A stretch of 64,000 bases of DNA, taken from assembly GCA_944392605.1 (NCBI GenBank), contig CALXXE010000004.1:62001-126000 (forward strand). The letters run 5' to 3'. Position numbers and translations under genes: made by a program. Under the pieces are notes generated by a model that was not told the DNA's origin, did not search any database, and saw only the letters and a list, made by a program, of their open reading frames with translations. Source of the DNA: an uncultured Clostridia bacterium. Its GTDB lineage: Bacteria > Bacillota > Clostridia > TANB77 > CAG-508. This document shows positions 54,888 to 63,007 of the stretch, in pieces; position 1 is the first letter of the stretch, and each line of letters begins with the position of its first letter.

Positions 54888-55676
54888 ATGTCAAAAATAA
54901 CGGCTTGGGATAGAGTAACTCTTGCAAGAGAATTAGATAGACCAAAAGCTTTAGATTATATAAACTCTTTGTTTGAAGATTTTATAGAGCTTCATGGTGA
55001 TAGAAAATTTGGTGATGATAAGTCTATTATTGGGGGAATAGCAACATTAGAAGGTAAACCTGTAACTGTAATAGGAGAACAAAAAGGTAAAAATGTAAGA
55101 GAAAATATGGAAAGAAACTTTGGTATGCCAGAACCAGAAGGTTATAGAAAAGCATTAAGATTAATGAAACAAGCAGAAAAATTTAAAAGACCAATAATAA
55201 CATTTATAGATACACCAGGGGCTTATCCAGGAATGGGTGCAGAAGAAAGAGGACAAGGAGAAGCAATAGCGAAAAACTTAATGGAAATGTCAAGAATAAA
55301 AGTACCAATAATATGTATTGTAATTGGAGAAGGTTCTAGTGGTGGAGCATTAGCAATAGGAGTTGGAGATAAAGTTGTAATGCTTGAAAATGCGGTATAT
55401 TCTATTCTTTCACCAGAAGGATTTGCAAGTATATTATATAAAGATTCAAGCAAAGCAAAAGAAGCAGCAGAAAATATGAAAATGACAGCAAATGATTTAA
55501 AAAAATTAGGAATAATTGATAAAATAATCAAAGAACCGGAAAATGGTGCACAAAATGATTTTGAAACAGTAGTAGAGGAAATAAAAAAATACTTAGTTCA
55601 AAATATAAAAAAATTAGAAGAATTAACAGAAAAAGAGTTAATAGAACAAAGATATGAAAAGTTTAGAAATATGTAA
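54888..55676 (+). CDS. accA: Acetyl-CoA carboxylase carboxyltransferase subunit alpha
   Basis: 262 residues: [35 protein letters not shown], the [21 protein letters not shown] helix, [39 protein letters not shown] and [12 protein letters not shown]. One base after accD, so translated together. Confidence 0.96.
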   Translation: MSKITAWDRVTLARELDRPKALDYINSLFEDFIELHGDRKFGDDKSIIGGIATLEGKPVTVIGEQKGKNVRENMERNFGMPEPEGYRKALRLMKQAEKFKRPIITFIDTPGAYPGMGAEERGQGEAIAKNLMEMSRIKVPIICIVIGEGSSGGALAIGVGDKVVMLENAVYSILSPEGFASILYKDSSKAKEAAENMKMTANDLKKLGIIDKIIKEPENGAQNDFETVVEEIKKYLVQNIKKLEELTEKELIEQRYEKFRNM

Positions 55677-55765
55677 TTTCGTGTTGGGGACGTTTCCAAT
55701 GCGAAAAAAATGTCGCAAAGGAAACGTCCCTATTTACACCTTTTTTTCGCAAAGGGGACACATCT
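55677..55765. repeat. Intergenic GGGACGTTTC hairpin repeat between accA and fabI
   Basis: ATTTCGTGTTGGGGACGTTTC and CGCAAAGGAAACGTCCCTA form an inverted pair, followed by TTTTTTTCGCAAAGGGGACACA. First part is nearly identical to 5182-5240. Confidence 0.75.
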
Positions 55766-55823
55766 TTAATAAATTTGTTAAAAATTAAATTATATAAATA
55801 AAAATTACAAGGAGGATTTTAGA

Positions 55824-56594
55824 ATGATTTTAAAAGGAAAAAAAGTAGTAATTATGGGGGTAAGAAACAAATGGAGTATAGCTTGGGGAGCTGCTAAATC
55901 AGCTTATGACCAAGGCGCAGAAGTTATTTGTACTTGTGCAGAAGAAAATTTAGAAAAAGTAAATAAAATGCTAGAAGAATTACCAGGAGCAAAAGCTTAT
56001 GTTCTAGGAGATGTAAGTGTTGATGAAAATATTGAAAAATGCTTAGATGAAATAAAGAAAAACCATGGTAAAGTAGATGGAGTTTTACATGCGATAGCAC
56101 ATGCTAATACTGAAGACTTAAGAAATGATTTTATTCTAACTTCAAGAGATGGATTTGCTCATGCAAATGATGTAAGTGCATATTCATTAGTAGCAATAGT
56201 TAGAATGCTTAGAGAAAAAGATATGTTAAATGAATGTGCAAGTATTGTAGCTTATACATATTATGGCTCTGAAAAAGCAATAGAAGGATATAATGTAATG
56301 GGTGTTGCAAAAGCAGCATTAGAAGCAAGCATTAGATATTTAGCAAAAGATTTAGGAAAAGATGGAATGAGAATAAATGGAATTTCAGCAGGACCAATTA
56401 AAACATTATCAGCAAAAGGAATTAAGGATTTCAATTCTATATTAGATGTAGTAGAAGAAAGAGCACCATTACATCAAAATGTAACACCATCACAAGTAGG
56501 TGATGCAACAGCATTCTTATTTAGTAATTTATCAAGTGCTATCACAGGAGAAATTATCCATGTAGATAATGGATTTTCAATAGTTGGTGTTTAA
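55824..56594 (+). CDS. fabI: Enoyl-ACP reductase (FabI)
   Basis: 256 residues, short-chain dehydrogenase of the FabI type: GVRNKWSIAWGAAKSAYDQGAEV (NADH site), LHAIAHANTEDL, YTYYGSEKAIEGYNVMGVAKAAL with the catalytic Tyr-x6-Lys, and INGISAGPIKTLSAKGI. Last step of fatty acid elongation. The only fab gene here; the others lie elsewhere. Site AAGGAGG. The FabI (not FabK) type suggests triclosan sensitivity, by family knowledge. Confidence 0.95.
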   Translation: MILKGKKVVIMGVRNKWSIAWGAAKSAYDQGAEVICTCAEENLEKVNKMLEELPGAKAYVLGDVSVDENIEKCLDEIKKNHGKVDGVLHAIAHANTEDLRNDFILTSRDGFAHANDVSAYSLVAIVRMLREKDMLNECASIVAYTYYGSEKAIEGYNVMGVAKAALEASIRYLAKDLGKDGMRINGISAGPIKTLSAKGIKDFNSILDVVEERAPLHQNVTPSQVGDATAFLFSNLSSAITGEIIHVDNGFSIVGV

Positions 56595-56615
56595 TAGAAA
56601 AATATTAAAAATAAA

Positions 56616-56666
56616 AGGTATCAAATATTATAACTACTCTAAGTTATAATGTTTGGTACTTTTTTG
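56616..56666 (+). terminator. Terminator of fabI
   Basis: Long hairpin AGGTATCAAATATTATAACT / AAGTTATAATGTTTGGTACT followed by six T. Confidence 0.85.
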
Positions 56667-56769
56667 TATTTAGTATAGTTTTTGAATTTTTTTGAAATAA
56701 AGACAAAAAAGACTTTAAAAAAATGTAAAAATGGTATACAATAGTATAAAATGATTTTAGGAGAGGTAT

Positions 56770-58461
56770 ATGAATAAAAAGTGGCAAATATATGAAACAG
56801 ATGATGAAAAGATAGAAGAATTAAAAGAAAAATATAAATTAAATGATTTGCTAGCTACAATATTAATAAATAGAGGTATAGATAATGAAGAAAAAATAAG
56901 ACAGTTTTTAGAACCAACAAGACAAGATTTCTATAATCCATATTTAATGAAAGATATGGAAATTGCAGTAGAAAGAATTGTAAAAGCGATTGAAAGTCAA
57001 GAAAAAGTTATAATCTATGGCGATTATGATGTAGACGGAATAACAAGTACAACGGTTTTGAAAAAATTCTTAAAAGATTTAGGTCTAGAAGTTTCTTATT
57101 ATATCCCAAACAGATTAAACGAAGGATATGGTTTAAATAATAAAGCAATTGAAAAAATAGTAAATGAAGGATATTCACTAATGATAACAGTAGACTGCGG
57201 AATATCAGCTATTGAAGAAATTGATTATGCAAATTCATTAGGGCTAGAAACAATAGTAACAGACCATCATGAACCAGGTGAAGTTTTACCAAAGGCTTTA
57301 GCAGTAGTAGATAATAAAAGAAAAGATAGTACATATCCATTTAGAGATTTAGCAGGAGTAGGCGTAGCATTTAAGTTAACACAAGCTTTAGGCATGAAAT
57401 TAGAACTAAAAGAAGAAGCGTATTTAAAATATTTAGATATAGTATGTGTAGGGACAATATCAGATATAGTACCATTAGTTGATGAAAATAGAGTGATTAC
57501 TAAATTAGGACTATTACTAGTAAGACAAACAAAGAATATGGGATTAAAATCAATAATAAACTCATCAGGATATAACAAGATAGATTCAAATACTATTTCT
57601 TTTGGTGTAGCACCTAGAATAAATGCTTGTGGAAGAATGGGAAAAGCAGAAGAAGCATTAGAATTATTATTGTCAACAGATATTTATGAAGTAAATGAGT
57701 TAACTAAGAAACTTAATGAACATAATAGAGAAAGACAAGAAATAGAAAAATCTATATATGAAAGTGCAGTAGAAAAAATAGAAAAAAATCATTTAGATGA
57801 AAATAGAACAATAGTAGTAGGTGGAGAAGATTGGCATCATGGCGTAATTGGAATAGTTTCATCTAAAATTACAGATATGTATTTTAAACCAAGTATATTA
57901 CTTAGTTTTGAAGAAAACGGAACAGGAAAAGGATCAGGAAGAAGTATACCAGGATTTGATTTACACCAAGCTTTAACTAAATGTCAAGATACATTAGAAA
58001 AATTTGGTGGACATAGTATGGCAGTAGGTGTTACAATAAAAAAGGAAAATCTTGAGAAATTTAGAGAAGAATTTGAAAAGGTAGCTGCAGAAGAAAAAAC
58101 AGAAGATATTGTGCCAATTTTAAATGTTGATAGCAAAATAGATTTAAATTCTGTAGATAAAGATGTAATAGAAAGTTTAAAAGCATTAGAGCCATTTGGA
58201 GAGGCAAATAAAATGCCAATATTTGCTTTTAAGAATTTAAGAATAGATTCTATAAGAGCTTTATCAGAAGGAAAACACTTAAAACTTACATTAAAAGAGG
58301 ATAATATAATAATAAATGCAATTGGATTTAACATGGGAGAATTAGCAGAAGAGTATAGAATTGGGGACAAAATAGATGTGGCAGGAGTATTAGAAATAAA
58401 TACTTTTAATGGAGTGGATAACTTGCAAATAAATATAAAGGATGTAATGAAATCGATATAA
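56770..58461 (+). CDS. recJ: Single-stranded-DNA exonuclease RecJ
   Basis: 563 residues: DHH motifs YGDYDVDGITSTTVLKKFL (~77-95), MITVDCGISAIEEIDYA, VTDHHEPGEVLPKA, VGVAFKLTQALG; DHHA1 domain with GRSIPGFDLHQAL and FGGHSMAVGVTI; C-terminal OB-like part (ALEPFGEANKMPIFAFKNLRI). Degrades single strands 5'-3' in repair. Shorter than Bacillus RecJ (~790), lacking the extra C-terminal domain. 26 bp before relA. Confidence 0.96.
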   Translation: MNKKWQIYETDDEKIEELKEKYKLNDLLATILINRGIDNEEKIRQFLEPTRQDFYNPYLMKDMEIAVERIVKAIESQEKVIIYGDYDVDGITSTTVLKKFLKDLGLEVSYYIPNRLNEGYGLNNKAIEKIVNEGYSLMITVDCGISAIEEIDYANSLGLETIVTDHHEPGEVLPKALAVVDNKRKDSTYPFRDLAGVGVAFKLTQALGMKLELKEEAYLKYLDIVCVGTISDIVPLVDENRVITKLGLLLVRQTKNMGLKSIINSSGYNKIDSNTISFGVAPRINACGRMGKAEEALELLLSTDIYEVNELTKKLNEHNRERQEIEKSIYESAVEKIEKNHLDENRTIVVGGEDWHHGVIGIVSSKITDMYFKPSILLSFEENGTGKGSGRSIPGFDLHQALTKCQDTLEKFGGHSMAVGVTIKKENLEKFREEFEKVAAEEKTEDIVPILNVDSKIDLNSVDKDVIESLKALEPFGEANKMPIFAFKNLRIDSIRALSEGKHLKLTLKEDNIIINAIGFNMGELAEEYRIGDKIDVAGVLEINTFNGVDNLQINIKDVMKSI

Positions 58462-58487
58462 GATAAGAAGAAAAAGGGGTGATAAAA

Positions 58488-60680
58488 TTGCAAGAACAAC
58501 CAAATAAAACCATTCAGGATGTAATAGCTAAAAGAAAAGAACATTCAAGAAGAGTAGATAGTAAATTAATAATGAAAGCATATAATTATGCAAATAGTCA
58601 TCATGGAGACCAATTAAGAAAATCAGGTGAACCATATATAATCCACCCACTTAATGTTGCATATATTTTAGCAGATATAGGATTAGATGATAGTACAATT
58701 GCAGCAGCTCTTTTACATGACGTTGTAGAAGATACAGAGGTAACAGAAAATGATATAACAAAGGAATTTGGGCAAGAAATATCAGATATGGTAGCTGGTG
58801 TTACAAAACTTGGTAATATTTCTTTTGCATCAGTGGAAGAACAACAAGTAGAAGATTATAGAAAAATGTTCTTAGCAATGGGAAAAGATATAAGAGTTAT
58901 ATTAATAAAATTAGCAGATAGACTTCATAATATGAGAACATTAAAATTCTTAAAAAGAGATAGGCAAATAGCAATTAGTAAGGAAACAATGGATTTATAT
59001 GCGCCACTTGCAAATAGATTAGGTCTCTATTCTCTAAAATGGGAGCTAGAAGACTTAGCATTTAAGTATTTGTATCCAGATGAATATCATGAATTAGTTG
59101 AAGGGATTAATAAAAAGAGAGAAGAAAGATTACAGTTTATAGAAAAGATAATGGCAGACATAAGAGTTGCTTTAAAGAAACATAGAATTGATGCAGAAGT
59201 AACAGGAAGAGCAAAACATTTATACAGTATTTATAGGAAAATGAAAAGAGACAATAAGACCTTAGACCAAATATATGATTTATTCGCACTAAGAATTTTA
59301 GTTAATTCAGTAAAAGATTGTTATGCGGCATTAGGAGTGGTGCATGAGTTATATAGCCCTATGCCAGGAAGGTTTAAAGATTATATAGCGGTTCCAAAAC
59401 CTAATATGTATCAATCAATACATACAACATTATTAGGAGAAAATGGAACACCTTTTGAAGTACAAATACGTACTTGGGAAATGCATCATATAGCAGAATA
59501 TGGTATTGCTGCACACTGGGCATATAAAGAAGCAAGTTATTTTGGAAGAAAACAATCTGTAAAAGTTACAGATGATAAATTAGCATGGCTTCGTGAAACA
59601 TTAGAGTGGCAAAAAGATATGCAAGACCCACAAGAGTTTTTGGATACATTAAAAACAGAATTATTTGAAGATGAAGTATATGTATTTACACCAAAAGGAA
59701 AAATTATTGTATTACCTAGAGGAGCAACTCCTATAGATTTTGCATATAGCATACATCAAGAAATTGGAAATAAAATGACAGGATGTAAGATAAACAGTAA
59801 AATGATGCCAATTATAACCACTTTAAGAAATGGAGATATAGTAGATATTATAACATCAGATAACTCAAAAGGTCCAAGTAGAGACTGGCTCAAATTTGTA
59901 AAAAGTTCAAGTGCTAAGAATAAAATAAAATCTTGGTTTAAGAAAGCACAAAGAGCAGAGAATATTGAAAAAGGAAAAGACTTAATAGAAAAAGAATTAA
60001 AAAGGATAGGATTCTCACATGCGGATTTATTTAAAAATCAATATGTAGAACCAATGATGGAAAAATATCGTTATAAAAACCTAGATGATATGTACTTAGC
60101 AGTAGGCTTTGGAGCGAATTCAGCAGGAAAGGTAATTGCAAGATTATTACAAGAATATAGAAAAGAACACCAAGAAGAAGAAGTTGAAGAAAAAATAAAA
60201 GAACTTGCTAAAGCAAAACAAAGAAAACCAAAAGCTTCAAGTTCCGGAATTATAGTAAAAGGAATTGACAATTGCTTAGTAAAATTATCAAAATGCTGTA
60301 ATCCACTTCCAGGTGACGAAATAGTAGGTTATATAACAAAAGGAAGAGGAGTATCTGTACATAGAAAAGATTGTCCTAATATCAAAAGTTTAATTTCTGA
60401 AGAAAATAGAATGATAGATGTAGAATGGTATGTAGAAAATAAAGAAAGTTACCAAGCAGACATAGAAATTCATTCAAATGACAGATCTGGTTTATTATTA
60501 GATATACTAAAAGAAATTGGAACTACAAAAGCAACAATATTGGGAGTAAAAACTAAGACAACTAAGGAAAGAATTGCGATTATTAATATAACATTAGAAG
60601 TACAAGGACTAGACGAATTGAATAAAGCAATTAAAGCAATAAGAAAAGTAGACAGTGTATATGATGTGAGACGTGCTTAA
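58488..60680 (+). CDS. relA: Bifunctional (p)ppGpp synthetase/hydrolase (RelA/SpoT)
   Basis: TTG 58488 preferred (AGGGGTG six bases ahead); GTG 58479 overlaps the site. ~730 residues: HD hydrolase (HHGDQLRKSGEPYIIHPL, LLHDVVEDT with intact HD, LADRLHNMRTL), synthetase (GRAKHLYSIYRKM, FALRILV, GRFKDYIAVPKPNMYQSIHT), TGS (VYVFTPKGKIIVLPRGATPIDFAY), ZFD/CC with CCNPLPGDEIVGY, ACT at the end. Controls the stringent response. RXKD in the synthetase loop (RFKD) marks bifunctional enzymes. Confidence 0.97.
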   Translation: MQEQPNKTIQDVIAKRKEHSRRVDSKLIMKAYNYANSHHGDQLRKSGEPYIIHPLNVAYILADIGLDDSTIAAALLHDVVEDTEVTENDITKEFGQEISDMVAGVTKLGNISFASVEEQQVEDYRKMFLAMGKDIRVILIKLADRLHNMRTLKFLKRDRQIAISKETMDLYAPLANRLGLYSLKWELEDLAFKYLYPDEYHELVEGINKKREERLQFIEKIMADIRVALKKHRIDAEVTGRAKHLYSIYRKMKRDNKTLDQIYDLFALRILVNSVKDCYAALGVVHELYSPMPGRFKDYIAVPKPNMYQSIHTTLLGENGTPFEVQIRTWEMHHIAEYGIAAHWAYKEASYFGRKQSVKVTDDKLAWLRETLEWQKDMQDPQEFLDTLKTELFEDEVYVFTPKGKIIVLPRGATPIDFAYSIHQEIGNKMTGCKINSKMMPIITTLRNGDIVDIITSDNSKGPSRDWLKFVKSSSAKNKIKSWFKKAQRAENIEKGKDLIEKELKRIGFSHADLFKNQYVEPMMEKYRYKNLDDMYLAVGFGANSAGKVIARLLQEYRKEHQEEEVEEKIKELAKAKQRKPKASSSGIIVKGIDNCLVKLSKCCNPLPGDEIVGYITKGRGVSVHRKDCPNIKSLISEENRMIDVEWYVENKESYQADIEIHSNDRSGLLLDILKEIGTTKATILGVKTKTTKERIAIINITLEVQGLDELNKAIKAIRKVDSVYDVRRA

Positions 60681-60704
60681 AATAAATAATAGGAAGGATT
60701 TAAA

Positions 60705-61352
60705 ATGATACTAAAAGAACTAAAGATTAATACTTGGGTAGGAGACCCAACAAATTGTTATATTGTTTTTGATGAAGAATCGAAAGAAACTATGGTAATA
60801 GACCCAGCAGGTGATGTAGAAAAACAAGAAGAGCTAATTAATATATTAGGAGGAAAGTTAAAATATATTTATCTAACACATTGCCATGGAGATCATATAG
60901 TTGGTGTACCAGACTTAAAACAAAAATGTGGAGGAAAAATATTAATTCATTTTGAAGATAGCGAAGGTTTAAATAATGCAGAAATAAATTTAACACCATA
61001 TATTTTAGAAAAACAAATAGAATTAGAAGCGGATTCTAGAATTGAAGATGGAGACTTAATACATTTAGGAGACTTAGAGTTTAAAGTAATACATACTCCT
61101 GGACATACTAAAGGAGGAACTTCTCTTTATTGTGAAAAAGAGGGGTGCGTATTTACAGGAGATACATTATTTAGAGGAACATGGGGAAGAACTGATTGTC
61201 CAACAGGAAGCTTGGAGAATATAATGGATTCAATTATAAATAAATTACTTGTTCTTCCAGATGATACTATATGTTATCCAGGACATGGACTAAGTACTAA
61301 AATAAGAGATGAAAAACCAATTTATTTAGAATTAAAGCCAAAATTAATATAA
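60705..61352 (+). CDS. MBL-fold hydrolase, glyoxalase II-like
   Basis: 215 residues: NCYIVFDEESKETMVIDPAGD, zinc motif THCHGDHIVG (~62-71), HTPGHTKGGTSLYC, FTGDTLFRGTWGRTDCPTGS and YPGHGLSTKIRDEKP. Typical small MBL hydrolase of the relA-hisS region in clostridia. Probably a thioesterase; substrate not known. 16-25 bp gaps on both sides place it in an operon with relA and hisS. Confidence 0.9.
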   Translation: MILKELKINTWVGDPTNCYIVFDEESKETMVIDPAGDVEKQEELINILGGKLKYIYLTHCHGDHIVGVPDLKQKCGGKILIHFEDSEGLNNAEINLTPYILEKQIELEADSRIEDGDLIHLGDLEFKVIHTPGHTKGGTSLYCEKEGCVFTGDTLFRGTWGRTDCPTGSLENIMDSIINKLLVLPDDTICYPGHGLSTKIRDEKPIYLELKPKLI

Positions 61353-61374
61353 GATATAGAAGGGAGAAATGAAA

Positions 61375-62715
61375 ATGGCAAAAACAGAACCAAGAACATT
61401 ATCTGGTTTTATGGAATTGTTACCAAATGATCAAATTCTATTTAACCAAATGATGAATACTATTGAAGAAACTTACCAAAGATTCGGATTTCTACCATTA
61501 GATACTCCTATAATAGAATTATCAGAAGTGCTACTTGCAAAAGCAGGAGGAGAGACAGAAAAACAAATATATAGATTTAACAGAGGAGATAATGATTTAT
61601 CATTAAGATTTGATTTAACTGTTCCTCTTGCTAAATATGTAGCAAAAAATTATGGGAATTTAAGTTTTCCTTTTAGAAGATATCAGATAGGAAAAGTATA
61701 TCGCGGTGAAAGAACACAAAAAGGAAGATTTAGAGAATTTTACCAATGTGATATAGACATTATAGGTGATGGAGAATTAGATTTGATTAATGACGCGGAA
61801 CTTCCAAGTGTTATTTATATGATTTTTACTAAACTTGGATTTTCTAATTTTACTATTAGAATTAATAATAGAAAAATATTAAATGGATTATTTGAAAGTA
61901 TTGGTCAAAAAGATAATTCTGTAGAAATTTTAAGAATTATAGATAAGATAGATAAAATTGGAAAAGAAGCCGTTATAGAAGAATTAGAAAAAATAAATGT
62001 AGGAAGCAAGCAAATAGATAAGATAGTGAGCTTTATAGAGATATCAGGAAGTAATGATGAGAAACTAGAAAAACTAAAAGCTTTGAAAATCGAAAATGAA
62101 GTATTTAATAAAGGACTAGATGAACTTGACTATGTTGTTAATAATATGAGATTATTTGGCATTCCTGAGTCAAATATACAAGTAGATTTAACAATTGCAA
62201 GAGGACTTGATTATTATACAGGAACAGTTTATGAAACATTCTTAAATGATTATAGAGAACTAGGAAGTGTATGTTCAGGCGGAAGATATGAGAACCTAGC
62301 AGAAAACTATACGGATAAAAAGCTACCAGGTGTTGGAATATCAATTGGATTAACACGTCTTTTCTATAAATTACAAGAATTAAATCTAATAAAAACAGAG
62401 AAAAAATCAATTTCAGATGTATTAGTAATTCCAATGGTAGAAGATTTATCAGTTCCAATTAAAGTTGCAAATACTTTAAGAAGTAATGGTGTAAATACAG
62501 AAATATATTTAAATAACAAAAAATTAAAAGCTAAATTTAAATATGCTGATAAACTTGAAATTCCATATGTTATTGTAATTGGAGAAGATGAAATAGAAAA
62601 GCAAGTTGTTAAATTAAAGAATATGAAAACAGGAGAAGAGCAAGAAATTAAACTAGAAGATATCGACAGCCTAAAATTATATAAAAACAAACAAATAGAA
62701 TGGAAATTTATATAA
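61375..62715 (+). CDS. hisS: Histidyl-tRNA synthetase
   Basis: ATG 61375 chosen: AAGGGAG is eight bases ahead, ATG 61369 only two. 446 residues, class II: motif 1 region FGFLPLDTPIIELSEVLLAKAGGETEKQIYRF, motif 2 FPFRRYQIGKVYRGERTQKGRFREFYQCDIDIIG, His-A motif ARGLDYYTGTVYETF, motif 3 GVGISIGLTRLFYKL, and a C-terminal anticodon domain. The anticodon domain argues against the HisZ paralog. The R/K-rich TQKGRFREF and the wording of motif 2 place it in the less common HisS subtype. Confidence 0.94.
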   Translation: MAKTEPRTLSGFMELLPNDQILFNQMMNTIEETYQRFGFLPLDTPIIELSEVLLAKAGGETEKQIYRFNRGDNDLSLRFDLTVPLAKYVAKNYGNLSFPFRRYQIGKVYRGERTQKGRFREFYQCDIDIIGDGELDLINDAELPSVIYMIFTKLGFSNFTIRINNRKILNGLFESIGQKDNSVEILRIIDKIDKIGKEAVIEELEKINVGSKQIDKIVSFIEISGSNDEKLEKLKALKIENEVFNKGLDELDYVVNNMRLFGIPESNIQVDLTIARGLDYYTGTVYETFLNDYRELGSVCSGGRYENLAENYTDKKLPGVGISIGLTRLFYKLQELNLIKTEKKSISDVLVIPMVEDLSVPIKVANTLRSNGVNTEIYLNNKKLKAKFKYADKLEIPYVIVIGEDEIEKQVVKLKNMKTGEEQEIKLEDIDSLKLYKNKQIEWKFI

Positions 62716-62723
62716 AAAACTCA

Positions 62724-62752
62724 TTGACAAAAAAATGATAATAGTGTAATAT
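62724..62752 (+). promoter_or_regulatory. Promoter upstream of the 29-codon ORF
   Basis: TTGACA (62724-62729), 17-base spacer, TAATAT (62747-62752). Confidence 0.65.
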
Positions 62753-62790
62753 TCATTAGAAGAAACCAAAGAAAAAGGGAGTATAAATAC

Positions 62791-62880
62791 ATGAAAAAAG
62801 TAGAAGCTAAAAGCCTTGAGGCTGTACACACGCGCACACACACAAGACTGTTAGTAAATAATACAATAATAAATAAGTAA
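62791..62880 (+). CDS. Possible 29-residue peptide, HTRTHTR-containing
   Basis: ATG 62791 with AAAAAGGGAG nine bases ahead, a good promoter and a terminator right after, so a complete tiny transcription unit. Peptide: MKKVEAKSLEAV, HTRTHTR, LLVNNTIINK. The alternating His-Thr-Arg part comes from an alternating purine-pyrimidine stretch (ACACACGCGCACACACACA-like, 62824-62843). It could be a leader peptide for attenuation of the downstream gene, a small toxin-like peptide, or a small RNA gene whose ORF is chance. Confidence 0.45.
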   Translation: MKKVEAKSLEAVHTRTHTRLLVNNTIINK

Positions 62881-62887
62881 AATAGAT

Positions 62888-62940
62888 AAAAAAGATAGTA
62901 ATAAAACAAAGAATGAGGTTTTGTTACTGTCTTTTTGCAC
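62888..62940 (+). terminator. Strong terminator after the 29-codon ORF
   Basis: AAAGATAGTAATAAAAC pairs with GTTTTGTTACTGTCTTT over 17 positions (two G-U), loop AAAGAATGAG, then TT. It ends about 70 bases before the next gene. Confidence 0.88.
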
Positions 62941-63007
62941 TTTTTAAATAGTTATTAAATTTTTAAATTTTTAATATAAGAATAAATAAAAGGGAGGAAA
63001 AAGAATA

